40,586 nt of DNA, taken from the NCBI GenBank assembly GCA_016207645.1, contig JACQPH010000166.1, positions 1 through 40,586 of the forward strand, written 5' to 3'. Both the position numbers and the translations under genes were made by a program. The first letter of the stretch is position 1. The number at the start of each line of letters is the position of its first letter. Origin of the DNA: Elusimicrobiota bacterium (GTDB lineage: Bacteria > Elusimicrobiota > Elusimicrobia > Elusimicrobiales > UBA9959). Below the pieces are notes generated by a model that did no database searches, was not told the DNA's origin, and worked only from the letters and a program-made list of their open reading frames with translations. This document shows, piece by piece, positions 16,717 to 23,483 of this stretch.

Positions 16717-17511
16717 ATGAAAAACACCCCCGCCAACGAGAAATTATACTGGAACAACCGGGCGCGCAATTACCCGCTGCCCTTCGACCCCGCTATCCTG
16801 GGGAAGACCAGGCGCATCCTGCGCCTGCTCCGCCGGCTGGGAACGGAATTCAGCGGGCGCGACATACTGGACATAGGCTGCGGAACGGGGGTTTACGCCC
16901 TGCCGCTGGCCAGGAAGGCCGGGAGGGTGCTGGGCGTGGATTCTTCCGCGCCCATGCTGAAAGTTTTCCGGGCGCAGGCCCGCGCCGCCGGAATAAAGAA
17001 CGCGCGCTGCCTGGCCGCGGCCTGGGCCGAAGTGCCGCCGGAAAAAGTCCGCGGCCGTTTCGACATAGCGCTGGCTTCGATGACCGCCGCCGTCCGGACG
17101 AAGAAGGACCTGCTGAAAATGGAAGCCGCCGCGCGGGAGCGCTGCGTGTATATCGGCTGGGCGGGTGTAAGGGAGAACGCCCTGCTGGAGGCGGTCTACG
17201 CGCACCACGGGCTGGAATACAAGGCCCCCGAAGGGGCGGAGCGCGCGCTGAAAGCCTTAAAGGCCCTGGGCCGGACCCCGCGCGTGAAATTCATCCGCGA
17301 CAGCTGGACGAAAAGCGCCGCGCCGGCCGAGACCCTGCGCGACCTGGAGGTGAGCATGCGGGTGAACGGCGCGCGCCTGGACAGGGAGTGGGTCCGGACC
17401 TTGCTCGAAGGAAAAGCGAGAGGGGGACAGGTGCGGCAGAGGACCAGGGTGCGCAAAGCGCTTATAACCTGGGAGCCGCCCTTTAAACCAAAGCGGCGGC
17501 CAGCGCTTTAA
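16717..17511 (+). CDS. Class I SAM-dependent methyltransferase
   Basis: A 264-residue protein with a Rossmann-type methyltransferase core. Motif I is ILDIGCGTGVYALPLA (about residue 47), followed by the acidic ribose-binding residue in VLGVDSSAPML. The first 25 residues (KLYWNNRARNYPLPFD) resemble small-molecule methyltransferases. After the core there is a basic C-terminal region of about 90 residues without recognised motifs. The substrate is unknown. It is an isolated plus-strand gene whose 3' end overlaps the converging K+ channel gene by 29 bases. An AT-rich TATATA lies 14 bases before the start. Confidence 0.8.
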   Translation: MKNTPANEKLYWNNRARNYPLPFDPAILGKTRRILRLLRRLGTEFSGRDILDIGCGTGVYALPLARKAGRVLGVDSSAPMLKVFRAQARAAGIKNARCLAAAWAEVPPEKVRGRFDIALASMTAAVRTKKDLLKMEAAARERCVYIGWAGVRENALLEAVYAHHGLEYKAPEGAERALKALKALGRTPRVKFIRDSWTKSAAPAETLRDLEVSMRVNGARLDREWVRTLLEGKARGGQVRQRTRVRKALITWEPPFKPKRRPAL

Positions 17512-18487
17512 GCTCTTCCGGGGTGCCCAGCGCCACCAGCACGTCGCCTTTTTTAAGCTTCACAGCCGGCAGCGGGTTGATCTCGTACTCCTGGTTCCCG
17601 GAATTTCTCAGCGCGACCACCAGCGCGCCCTTCGCCGCCGCGCCCTTGAACTCCCCCAGAAGGCGGCCTTCCGCCCCGGCGCCCGCTTCCATATCCTCGA
17701 ACCGGACCCCCGCCTTCTGCCCGCGCAGCATGGAATCCAGGAACTTCACCGTGGCGGGGCGCAGCATCTCGGAGGCCATGCGCAGGCCGCCGATATGGGA
17801 GGGGTTTATCACGATGTCCGCGCCGGCGCGCGTGAGCTTGTCCGTCATCTCCGGGTTATGCTCGTTCTGCACCGTCACCACCTTCACGGCCTGGTTAAGG
17901 CCCTTGGCCGTGATGGCGATGAAAGCGTTGTCCTTGTCGTTGGAAAGCGCGCAGAAAATGCCCCGCGCTTTCTTTATTCCGGCCGTCTCCAGGGCGGCGC
18001 AGGAGGAAGCGTCCCCGCCCGCGGCGCACCAGCCGCGCGACATGAATTTTTTAACTTCCTCTTCCTTCAGCACCACCAGCGCGAAGGGCCTGCCGGTCTT
18101 CGACAGCTCTTCGCAGACGCTCAGTCCCGAACGGGTGGCGCCGCAGACTATATAGTGGCTTTCCATCGCTTCGAGTTTTGCCTGCATTTTAAACCTCCGG
18201 ATCGCTTCCCCGAGCCCGCCCTTCAGCAGGAGCTCGGTAATGCTGGTGAAGATATAGGTCATCACGCCGATGCCGCCGAGAATGAGCACTATGGTGAAGA
18301 TCCTGCCCGGCGTGCTGAGCGGGTGCGTCTCGCCGTAGCCGATGGTGGCCAGCGTGATCACCGTCATGTAAAGGCTGTCCAGGAAATCCCAGCCCTCGAT
18401 CAGCGAATAGCCCCCCACCCCGGCGGCGCAAAGCAGGAGCAGCAGGGCCAGCGGCGCGAGCATTCCGGACCGCAGACTATTCTTCAT
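17483..18487 (-). CDS. Potassium channel with TrkA (RCK) regulatory domains
   Basis: A 334-residue channel subunit. Two hydrophobic helices flank the pore loop, with selectivity filter TLATIGYGETHP near residue 50. A TrkA-N/RCK domain begins at about residue 108 (YIVCGATRSGLSVCEEL, an NAD-type nucleotide loop), and a TrkA-C domain ends the protein. It conducts K+ and is gated by cytoplasmic ligands. The ORF track starts at 18496, but that ATG lies inside a perfect TATAAT. The next Met at 18487 is 7 bases past that box and begins a good signal-anchor (MKNSLRSG), so I prefer it and predict leaderless translation. Its 3' end overlaps the methyltransferase gene. Confidence 0.88.
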   Translation of the reverse strand: MKNSLRSGMLAPLALLLLLCAAGVGGYSLIEGWDFLDSLYMTVITLATIGYGETHPLSTPGRIFTIVLILGGIGVMTYIFTSITELLLKGGLGEAIRRFKMQAKLEAMESHYIVCGATRSGLSVCEELSKTGRPFALVVLKEEEVKKFMSRGWCAAGGDASSCAALETAGIKKARGIFCALSNDKDNAFIAITAKGLNQAVKVVTVQNEHNPEMTDKLTRAGADIVINPSHIGGLRMASEMLRPATVKFLDSMLRGQKAGVRFEDMEAGAGAEGRLLGEFKGAAAKGALVVALRNSGNQEYEINPLPAVKLKKGDVLVALGTPEELKALAAALV

Positions 18488-18494
18488 ATGGAAC

Positions 18495-18500
18495 ATTATA
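18495..18500 (-). promoter_or_regulatory. -10 box TATAAT of the K+ channel gene
   Basis: A perfect TATAAT on the minus strand overlaps the first possible ATG of the ORF. Transcription starting about 7 bases downstream would begin at the second ATG. I see no clear -35 box. Confidence 0.55.
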
Positions 18501-18544
18501 GGAAGATTAGGACCCGTTAGGGAACAAACGGCGCTGCCTGGGGC

Positions 18545-19921
18545 CTAGGAGGGCTTCCCTTTCCGGGAGGCGGCCGCGGTCCCGGCGGGGGGGTTGGCGT
18601 CCACCTTCAGCAGGGCCGGTTTGGCGGCGCATTGTCTTGCGAAGGCGGCGTCGCGGAGCTTATTGCGGTACTCGGGGTGCTGGAAAGTGTAGTTGAACTT
18701 CGTATGCACGTCGTATTTCCCGGCCATCAGGCCGGCCACGTCCTCCACGAAGACGCGCTCCTCGTCGGTGGGGATGACGAGGACCTTCACCCTGGAACCC
18801 CCGGCGGAAATATCGGTCTCGGCGTTGCGGGTCCTGGAAACGTCGTTCTTCCCGGCGTCGCACTTGATGCCGAGGAAGTCCAGGCCCTCGAGGGCGCCGG
18901 CCCGTGTGACGGCGCCCAGCTCGCCGACGCCGGCGGTGAACACCACCGCGTCTATGCCGCCCACCGCGGCGGCGTAGGCGCCGATATATTTTTTTATCCG
19001 GTAGGTCTCTATGGCGATAGCCAGCCTGGCGCGCTCGTCGCCGTGCCCGGCGGCCGCCTCGACGTCGCGGCGGTCGGTGTACTGCTCGGTGATGCCGAGG
19101 ATGCCGGACTTCTTATTGAGCAGCGCGTCCATTTCGCCGGGACTCAGGTACTCGCGCGCCATCACGTAAAGTGGTATGGCCGGGTCGTGGTCGCCGGCGC
19201 GGGTGCCCATGAGGAGGCCCTCCAGCGGGGTGAAGCCCATGCTGGTGTCGAAGGAGAGGCCGTTCTTCACGGCGTTGACGGAGGCGCCGTTGCCGATATG
19301 GCAGATCACGAGGTTAGTCCTGAAAGGGTCCTTCTTCAGCAGCACGGCGGCGCGCTTGGCGACGTAGAGGAAGGAGGTGCCGTGGAAGCCGTAGCGGCGG
19401 ATGCCGTACTTCCAGTACCACTTGCGCGGCAGGGCGTAGGTGTAGGAAGGGGGGGGCATGGTCTGATGCCAGGCGGTGTCCATGATGGCCATGTGCGGGA
19501 TGCGGGGCATCAGCTCGCGGGCGGCTTCTATGCCCTGGATATTGGGCGGGTTGTGCAGGGGGGCCAGAGAGGAGAGCTCGCGGAAGGTGTCGAGGATCTT
19601 GTCGTCTATGATGACGGATTTCACGAACCGCTCCCCGCCGTGCACGACGCGGTGGCCCACGGCCGCGATGCCGGAGAGGCCGTCTACGACCCCTGTGGCG
19701 CCGGCCGTCAGCGTGGCGAGGATAAGCTTGATGGCTTCCTTATGGCCGGGGCAGTCCCGCTTTACAACGACCTTCTCGCGGCCGGGGGCTTCATGGCCGA
19801 TAAGGGAGCCGCCGATGCCTATGCGCTCCACCGCGCCGGAGGCGAGCGTGGTCTTCGCCTGCCAGTCGAAAAGGGAGTACTTGACGGAGGAGCTTCCGCA
19901 GTTAAGGCACAGTATTTTCAT
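18545..19921 (-). CDS. ackA: Acetate kinase with a C-terminal extension
   Basis: A 458-residue acetate kinase (acetyl phosphate + ADP to acetate + ATP). The start MKILCLNCGSSSVKYSLFDW is the family's phosphate-binding beginning. VGHRVVHGGERFVKSV near residue 88, CHIGNGASVNAVKNG near residue 208 and the end region VLVIPTDEERVFVEDVA are all conserved. The usual enzyme stops about there, near 400 residues; here some 59 more residues follow, with a Tyr/Phe-rich first part and an Ala/Pro/Lys tail. No phosphotransacetylase gene is adjacent. It would give substrate-level ATP together with the acyl-CoA-producing oxidoreductase. It follows the glycosyltransferase gene by 48 bases. Confidence 0.95.
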   Translation of the reverse strand: MKILCLNCGSSSVKYSLFDWQAKTTLASGAVERIGIGGSLIGHEAPGREKVVVKRDCPGHKEAIKLILATLTAGATGVVDGLSGIAAVGHRVVHGGERFVKSVIIDDKILDTFRELSSLAPLHNPPNIQGIEAARELMPRIPHMAIMDTAWHQTMPPPSYTYALPRKWYWKYGIRRYGFHGTSFLYVAKRAAVLLKKDPFRTNLVICHIGNGASVNAVKNGLSFDTSMGFTPLEGLLMGTRAGDHDPAIPLYVMAREYLSPGEMDALLNKKSGILGITEQYTDRRDVEAAAGHGDERARLAIAIETYRIKKYIGAYAAAVGGIDAVVFTAGVGELGAVTRAGALEGLDFLGIKCDAGKNDVSRTRNAETDISAGGSRVKVLVIPTDEERVFVEDVAGLMAGKYDVHTKFNYTFQHPEYRNKLRDAAFARQCAAKPALLKVDANPPAGTAAASRKGKPS

Positions 19922-19969
19922 GGTCTGCTTCTCATATTTTTAACGAGCCCTAAGCGGTAAGAATTAAGT

Positions 19970-21031
19970 TTAATCCTTGATCCTTGATCCTTTAGCTTGC
20001 AGCACGTCTTCGTAGGAGCGCAGCAGGATGTTGGCCACCACGGGCACGGACATATTGTTGTTCACGTAGCCAAAAGCCATGTTCGACATATTGTGGCAGA
20101 CCGAAGGGTCGCTGATAAGGCGTATCACCGCCCTGGCGAAGGCGAGCGGGTCGCCCGGCTCCACTATGATGCCGTTCCGCTCGTTCACCGTAAAATCGCT
20201 CAACCCCTTCAGCCGGGGCACCACGCAGGGCACGCCCGAAGCCTGGGCCTCTATAAGCGACAGCGAGAGCCCCGGGCGGCCGGCGGTCTTGGCGAAGATG
20301 TGCATCATCGCCATCACCTCGGGAATATCGTTGCGCTCCCAGAGTATGTCCACCTTGTGGCTGATCCCCAGGCCCCTGGCCAGCTCCCGTATCCTCGGGT
20401 CCTTGACGCCCACTATCATGAAATTCGTCTCCGGCAGCACGTCGAGGACCTCTTTGGCCATCATCAGGAAGAGTTCCTGTTCCTTCAGCGCGGGGTCCAT
20501 GCTTATGATGCCGACCTTGTAGGGGCGCTTCTGGAACATGGCGGGCCTGATCAGCATGGCGCTTTCCCAGCGGCCGATGTTCAGGCAGGGAGGGACCATG
20601 AAGGTGCGCTGCGGGTCTATGCCGGCTATGACGAATTCCTCCTGCACGGAATTGCAGGCCCCGACATAGAGGTCCACGTAGGGCTGAAGCTGAGCCAGCT
20701 TCTCGAAATTCGCCGCGCTGCCCAGCTTTATCTGGGTCACGAAGATGCGCGAACCGGCAGCCGCCTTTTTAAGGAACAGGGGGGAAAGGCCCGGCATATT
20801 GTAGAAATGAGCTATGTCCCAGCCGCCGGTCTCGTAAAAACCGAACTTGGCCCCCAGCGAGAACGGCCGCGCCTCCACCTTGAGCCTGGCGCATTCCGCG
20901 AACAGCGGGGAATTCCTCAGGCACAGCACGGCGGCGGTATGCCCCAGCTTCGCGAAACGCGCGGCGGTGTGCAGGGCCTGGTAGGCCACCATATCCCAGA
21001 CGGGGGAATCGCAGACGTTGAGTATCTTCAT
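19970..21031 (-). CDS. Glycosyltransferase, GT4-like
   Basis: A 353-residue glycosyltransferase. The ORF track runs to 21316, but the first part is a shadow of the upstream gene; the ATG at 21031 overlaps that gene's stop (ATGA) and opens with a normal GT-B N-terminus, MKILNVCDSPVWDMVAYQAL. The donor domain shows VGIISMDPALKEQEL and the GT4-type end region LSLIEAQASGVPCVVPRL near residue 275. Substrate unknown. The C-terminus KGSRIKD is encoded by a run of AAGGATC heptamers that continues beyond the stop codon, so the repeat array has set the gene's 3' end. Confidence 0.85.
   Translation of the reverse strand: MKILNVCDSPVWDMVAYQALHTAARFAKLGHTAAVLCLRNSPLFAECARLKVEARPFSLGAKFGFYETGGWDIAHFYNMPGLSPLFLKKAAAGSRIFVTQIKLGSAANFEKLAQLQPYVDLYVGACNSVQEEFVIAGIDPQRTFMVPPCLNIGRWESAMLIRPAMFQKRPYKVGIISMDPALKEQELFLMMAKEVLDVLPETNFMIVGVKDPRIRELARGLGISHKVDILWERNDIPEVMAMMHIFAKTAGRPGLSLSLIEAQASGVPCVVPRLKGLSDFTVNERNGIIVEPGDPLAFARAVIRLISDPSVCHNMSNMAFGYVNNNMSVPVVANILLRSYEDVLQAKGSRIKD
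19971..19998. repeat. Heptanucleotide array, TGATCCT type, reaching into a gene end
   Basis: Units TAATCCT, TGATCCT, TGATCCT, TTAGCTT run across the 3' end of the glycosyltransferase gene, beginning at its stop codon. On the coding strand the units read AAGGATC/AAGGATT, the same family as the array pair upstream of rnc. Confidence 0.7.
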
Positions 21032-21771
21032 CGGCGAGATCCGCCCCGCGGCGGGAGCCTCGTCCCGGCCAGCTTCTTGAGCTCTTTCACGGCGTTCTTT
21101 ACATAGGCCTCGTCGCGGGAAGTGGCCGCTATGTCGGCGTAGATAGCGGCGGCTGCCGCGTAATTGCCCGCCTTCTTGTTGAGGAAGGCCGCCAGCTGCT
21201 TGAGCATCACCGGGCAGTCGGGGTCCTTCAGGATAGGGGCGATGGTCTCGGCTACCGCGGCCGCGTTCCCGGATCTGCTGTAGCCTATGGCCGCCAGCAT
21301 GGTGAGGTACTTCCACTCCTTCGGGTTGTATCCGAGGGCGAAGCTTATGAGCGCCCGCGCCTCCTCCCCGCGCTGCATGTTAAAGGCCAGGCAGGCCGCG
21401 CCGTAAAGGCCCGCCGCGGTGAAAGCGGGGTCCACTTCAAGGACGTGGCGGGCCATCGGGAAGAACAGCGGGTAGTCGCCGGCGCCGTAATTTTCATGTT
21501 CCCCGTGGCGGTGCTCCCCGTTCCCGGCCTCTTCCTCGCCGTGGAATTCCCTGGAGCCGTAATACTGCAGCAGGCGTATGAACCAGAGGTCCGCGAAAAG
21601 ACGGCGCGACCCGGAGGCCAGGGCCAGCATGTCCCCGGCGGCGCCGGCGGCCGGGACCCGCATTTCCGACGGGGGCGGGAAGGGGCTGGCGTAGCCGCGG
21701 GCCAGAAAACCGCCGGCGGCCCAGGCGAGGAGGGCGGCGGCTAGTGTGGTGTCCCGCAGATAGTTATACAT
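21028..21771 (-). CDS. Membrane-anchored TPR-like protein with a His-rich loop
   Basis: A 247-residue protein with one N-terminal hydrophobic segment (about residues 9-27, probable signal anchor) and helical repeats later, such as AGLYGAACLAFNMQRGEEAR and NKKAGNYAAAAAIYADIAA, which look like tetratricopeptide units. Between residues of about 72 and 92 lies an unusual His/Glu-rich insert, EFHGEEEAGNGEHRHGEHE. I do not recognise a specific function. The ORF track starts at 21852, but that extension runs through the structured repeat; the ATG at 21771 gives a sensible signal anchor. It is coupled to the downstream glycosyltransferase by an ATGA overlap. No clear Shine-Dalgarno. Confidence 0.7.
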   Translation of the reverse strand: MYNYLRDTTLAAALLAWAAGGFLARGYASPFPPPSEMRVPAAGAAGDMLALASGSRRLFADLWFIRLLQYYGSREFHGEEEAGNGEHRHGEHENYGAGDYPLFFPMARHVLEVDPAFTAAGLYGAACLAFNMQRGEEARALISFALGYNPKEWKYLTMLAAIGYSRSGNAAAVAETIAPILKDPDCPVMLKQLAAFLNKKAGNYAAAAAIYADIAATSRDEAYVKNAVKELKKLAGTRLPPRGGSRR

Positions 21772-21979
21772 TATGGTGGAGGGTCGGCCGGGGTTTTGTT
21801 TCGCGAACCCCTTGCGGAAGGGGGGCCCCGCTTCGGGGGGAAACCGACGCAAGGGGTTCCGAAGCTATGCTAGTGTCGCATAAAAGGGCTATGCCCATCA
21901 AGCGACCCTCTTCCGGGGTTCGCGGGGCAAAACCCCGGCCAACCCGAACCCTGTATAGCGACCTGAGTTACACATTATG
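21763..21979. mobile_element. MITE-like structured repeat with flanking near-direct repeats
   Basis: A non-coding element of about 190 bases fills the gap between the TPR-like and ABC-2 permease genes. Inverted arms at 21786-21811 and 21915-21940 share GGCCGGGGTTTTG and CGCGAACCCC and differ only in three bases between. Inside are a 12-bp hairpin (21805-21816 with 21848-21859), a CCCCG/CGGGG hairpin, and GTCGC/GCGAC enclosing GGGC/GCCC. The element is bordered exactly by GTTATACATTATG (21763-21775) and GTTACACATTATG (21967-21979), a 12-of-13 match that may be a target-site duplication. The same arm sequence ends the window at both sides. It encodes no transposase, so it would be non-autonomous. 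Confidence 0.65.
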
Positions 21980-21987
21980 AAGGCTCA

Positions 21988-22749
21988 TCAGAATTCCTTG
22001 CGCGAGAGCAGCCAGAGGGACCCCAGGAAAGAGGCCGCTACCCAGGCGGCGGCGGGCAGAAGCACGGCGGGGCCCGGGGCGGCGGCGGCGCCCGCGGCGT
22101 CGCGGGCGTTGAAGAGCTGCAGGTTCGGGATAAGCCACAGGAAAACGCTTACGGCGGTCCCCTTAAGCCCGGGCAGGCGCTCGGCGAGGAAGCGGGCCTC
22201 GGAGGCGAAATGCCCCAGAGTCCACATTATCGAGGAGATGACCAGGGTGGAAACCGCGGAAGTGGAGAAGAGCGAGACGAAAAAAGCGAAGGAGACGATG
22301 ACGGCCAGCTTCAGGAAAGTGCCGGCCAGGGCCCAGGCGTAGAAAGGCGGCGGGCCGAAGCCCCTGAAGGCGAGCAGGGAAAGGTGCATGGCGGCCATTA
22401 TCAGGAGCATCAGCCCCGCCGTCAGCAGCGCCCCGCCCAGCTTCCCGGCCAGGTAGGCCCAGCGCGGCACGGGCCGCGAGAACACCAGGTAGATGGTCTT
22501 GGTCTCGGCCTCCTTGAGCAGGGCCGAGGAGGCGCCGAAGAGGGCATAAGCCAGAGCCGTAAGCTCGATCAGCGCCAGGCCGAAATCGGCCAGCACCCTG
22601 GACTCCTGGTCCACGGCCATCACGCCGGCCAGCACGGAAGCGTAGACGGCGGTGAAGGCGAAGACGGCGAAAAGGGTGAAAAAGCGGTTGCGCACGCTCT
22701 CGGAGAAGGAATTGAAGGCGACGGCCCGCACGAGGAAGAGGCTGTTCAT
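21988..22749 (-). CDS. ABC-2 type transporter permease
   Basis: A 253-residue membrane protein with about six hydrophobic segments and the layout of ABC-2 permeases. It opens with MNSLFLVRAVAFNSFSESVR, the usual amphipathic start before the first helix, and contains LVFSRPVPRWAYLAGKLGGA near residue 90, a stretch typical of NosY/CcmB-like ABC-2 subunits. It pairs with the ATPase encoded just upstream, with which it shares an ATGA overlap. Direction and substrate of transport are unknown. Its 3' end faces the structured repeat, which may terminate the transcript. Confidence 0.85.
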   Translation of the reverse strand: MNSLFLVRAVAFNSFSESVRNRFFTLFAVFAFTAVYASVLAGVMAVDQESRVLADFGLALIELTALAYALFGASSALLKEAETKTIYLVFSRPVPRWAYLAGKLGGALLTAGLMLLIMAAMHLSLLAFRGFGPPPFYAWALAGTFLKLAVIVSFAFFVSLFSTSAVSTLVISSIMWTLGHFASEARFLAERLPGLKGTAVSVFLWLIPNLQLFNARDAAGAAAAPGPAVLLPAAAWVAASFLGSLWLLSRKEF

Positions 22750-23483
22750 TTAACCGCCTCCACGAAGAGCTTCTCCAGCCCGCCGGGCGAGGCCTCCCAC
22801 TGCGCCCGGGTCACGGTGGCCGCCAGCGCGCCCCTCACCATGATCAGCACCCTCGAAGCCAGCTTCTCCACCTCGGAAATGCTGTGCGAGGAAAGGAAGA
22901 TGGCGCGCCCCTCGGCATTGAGCCCGGCCAGGAGGGCGCGGATATCGTGTATGGCCAGCGGGTCCAGACCGCTCACCGGCTCGTCGAGCACGAGGAGGTC
23001 CGGCTTGTGCAGCAGCGCCTGGGCCAGGCCGAGGCGCTGGAGCATCCCCTTCGAGAATTCGGAGATGCGCTTGCCCGCGTGCGGCTCCAGGCCGGTCCTG
23101 TGCATGGAGGACCCTACGGCGAGGGAGAGCTCCGCGCCGGAAAGGCCGGAAAGGCGCCCGTAGTAAGCGAGGGCGGCCGCCGGCTTCACCTGCGGCGGGA
23201 AATAGGGCAGCTCGGGGAGGAAGCCGACCCTGGCCTTGGCGGCCACGTCGGCAGGGGAGTGCCCGAAGACCGAGACCCGCCCGGCCGTGGGGAAGAGCAG
23301 CCCGGTTATCAGCTTCATTATGGTGGTCTTGCCGGCGCCGTTGAGGCCCAGCAGGCCGGTGACCTCGCCGGGCCGGACCTCGAACGAGAGGCCCTTTACG
23401 GCGGTATTGTACTCGGCGCCCAGCAGGCGGGGCCGCTTATAGGTTTTCTCGACGCCGGAGAAGGCTACCGCCGGGGCTGTCAT
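22746..23483 (-). CDS. ABC transporter ATPase (ABC-2 partner)
   Basis: A 245-residue ATPase of the CcmA/NosF/DrrA-like type. It shows Walker A GLNGAGKTT (about residue 46), signature FSKGMLQRLGLAQAL, Walker B LLVLDEPVSGLD and H-loop FLSSHSISE. It lacks the C-terminal domain of longer DrrA relatives. It overlaps the upstream DUF885 gene and the downstream permease gene by four bases each, so all three are probably one transcript. It drives export or membrane remodelling through the ABC-2 permease. Confidence 0.92.
   Translation of the reverse strand: MTAPAVAFSGVEKTYKRPRLLGAEYNTAVKGLSFEVRPGEVTGLLGLNGAGKTTIMKLITGLLFPTAGRVSVFGHSPADVAAKARVGFLPELPYFPPQVKPAAALAYYGRLSGLSGAELSLAVGSSMHRTGLEPHAGKRISEFSKGMLQRLGLAQALLHKPDLLVLDEPVSGLDPLAIHDIRALLAGLNAEGRAIFLSSHSISEVEKLASRVLIMVRGALAATVTRAQWEASPGGLEKLFVEAVK

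Noticed and set aside
21032-21316. N-terminal extension of the glycosyltransferase ORF
   Set aside because: The extension reads the TPR-like gene in another frame and lacks glycosyltransferase features.
21776-21967. Integron attC site or retron ncRNA
   Set aside because: No integrase, cassette structure or reverse transcriptase is present, and the arms do not show attC R'/R'' core sites.
21744-22342. Plus-strand ORFs across the structured element
   Set aside because: They have no recognisable family, cross the repeat hairpins and oppose well-supported minus-strand genes.
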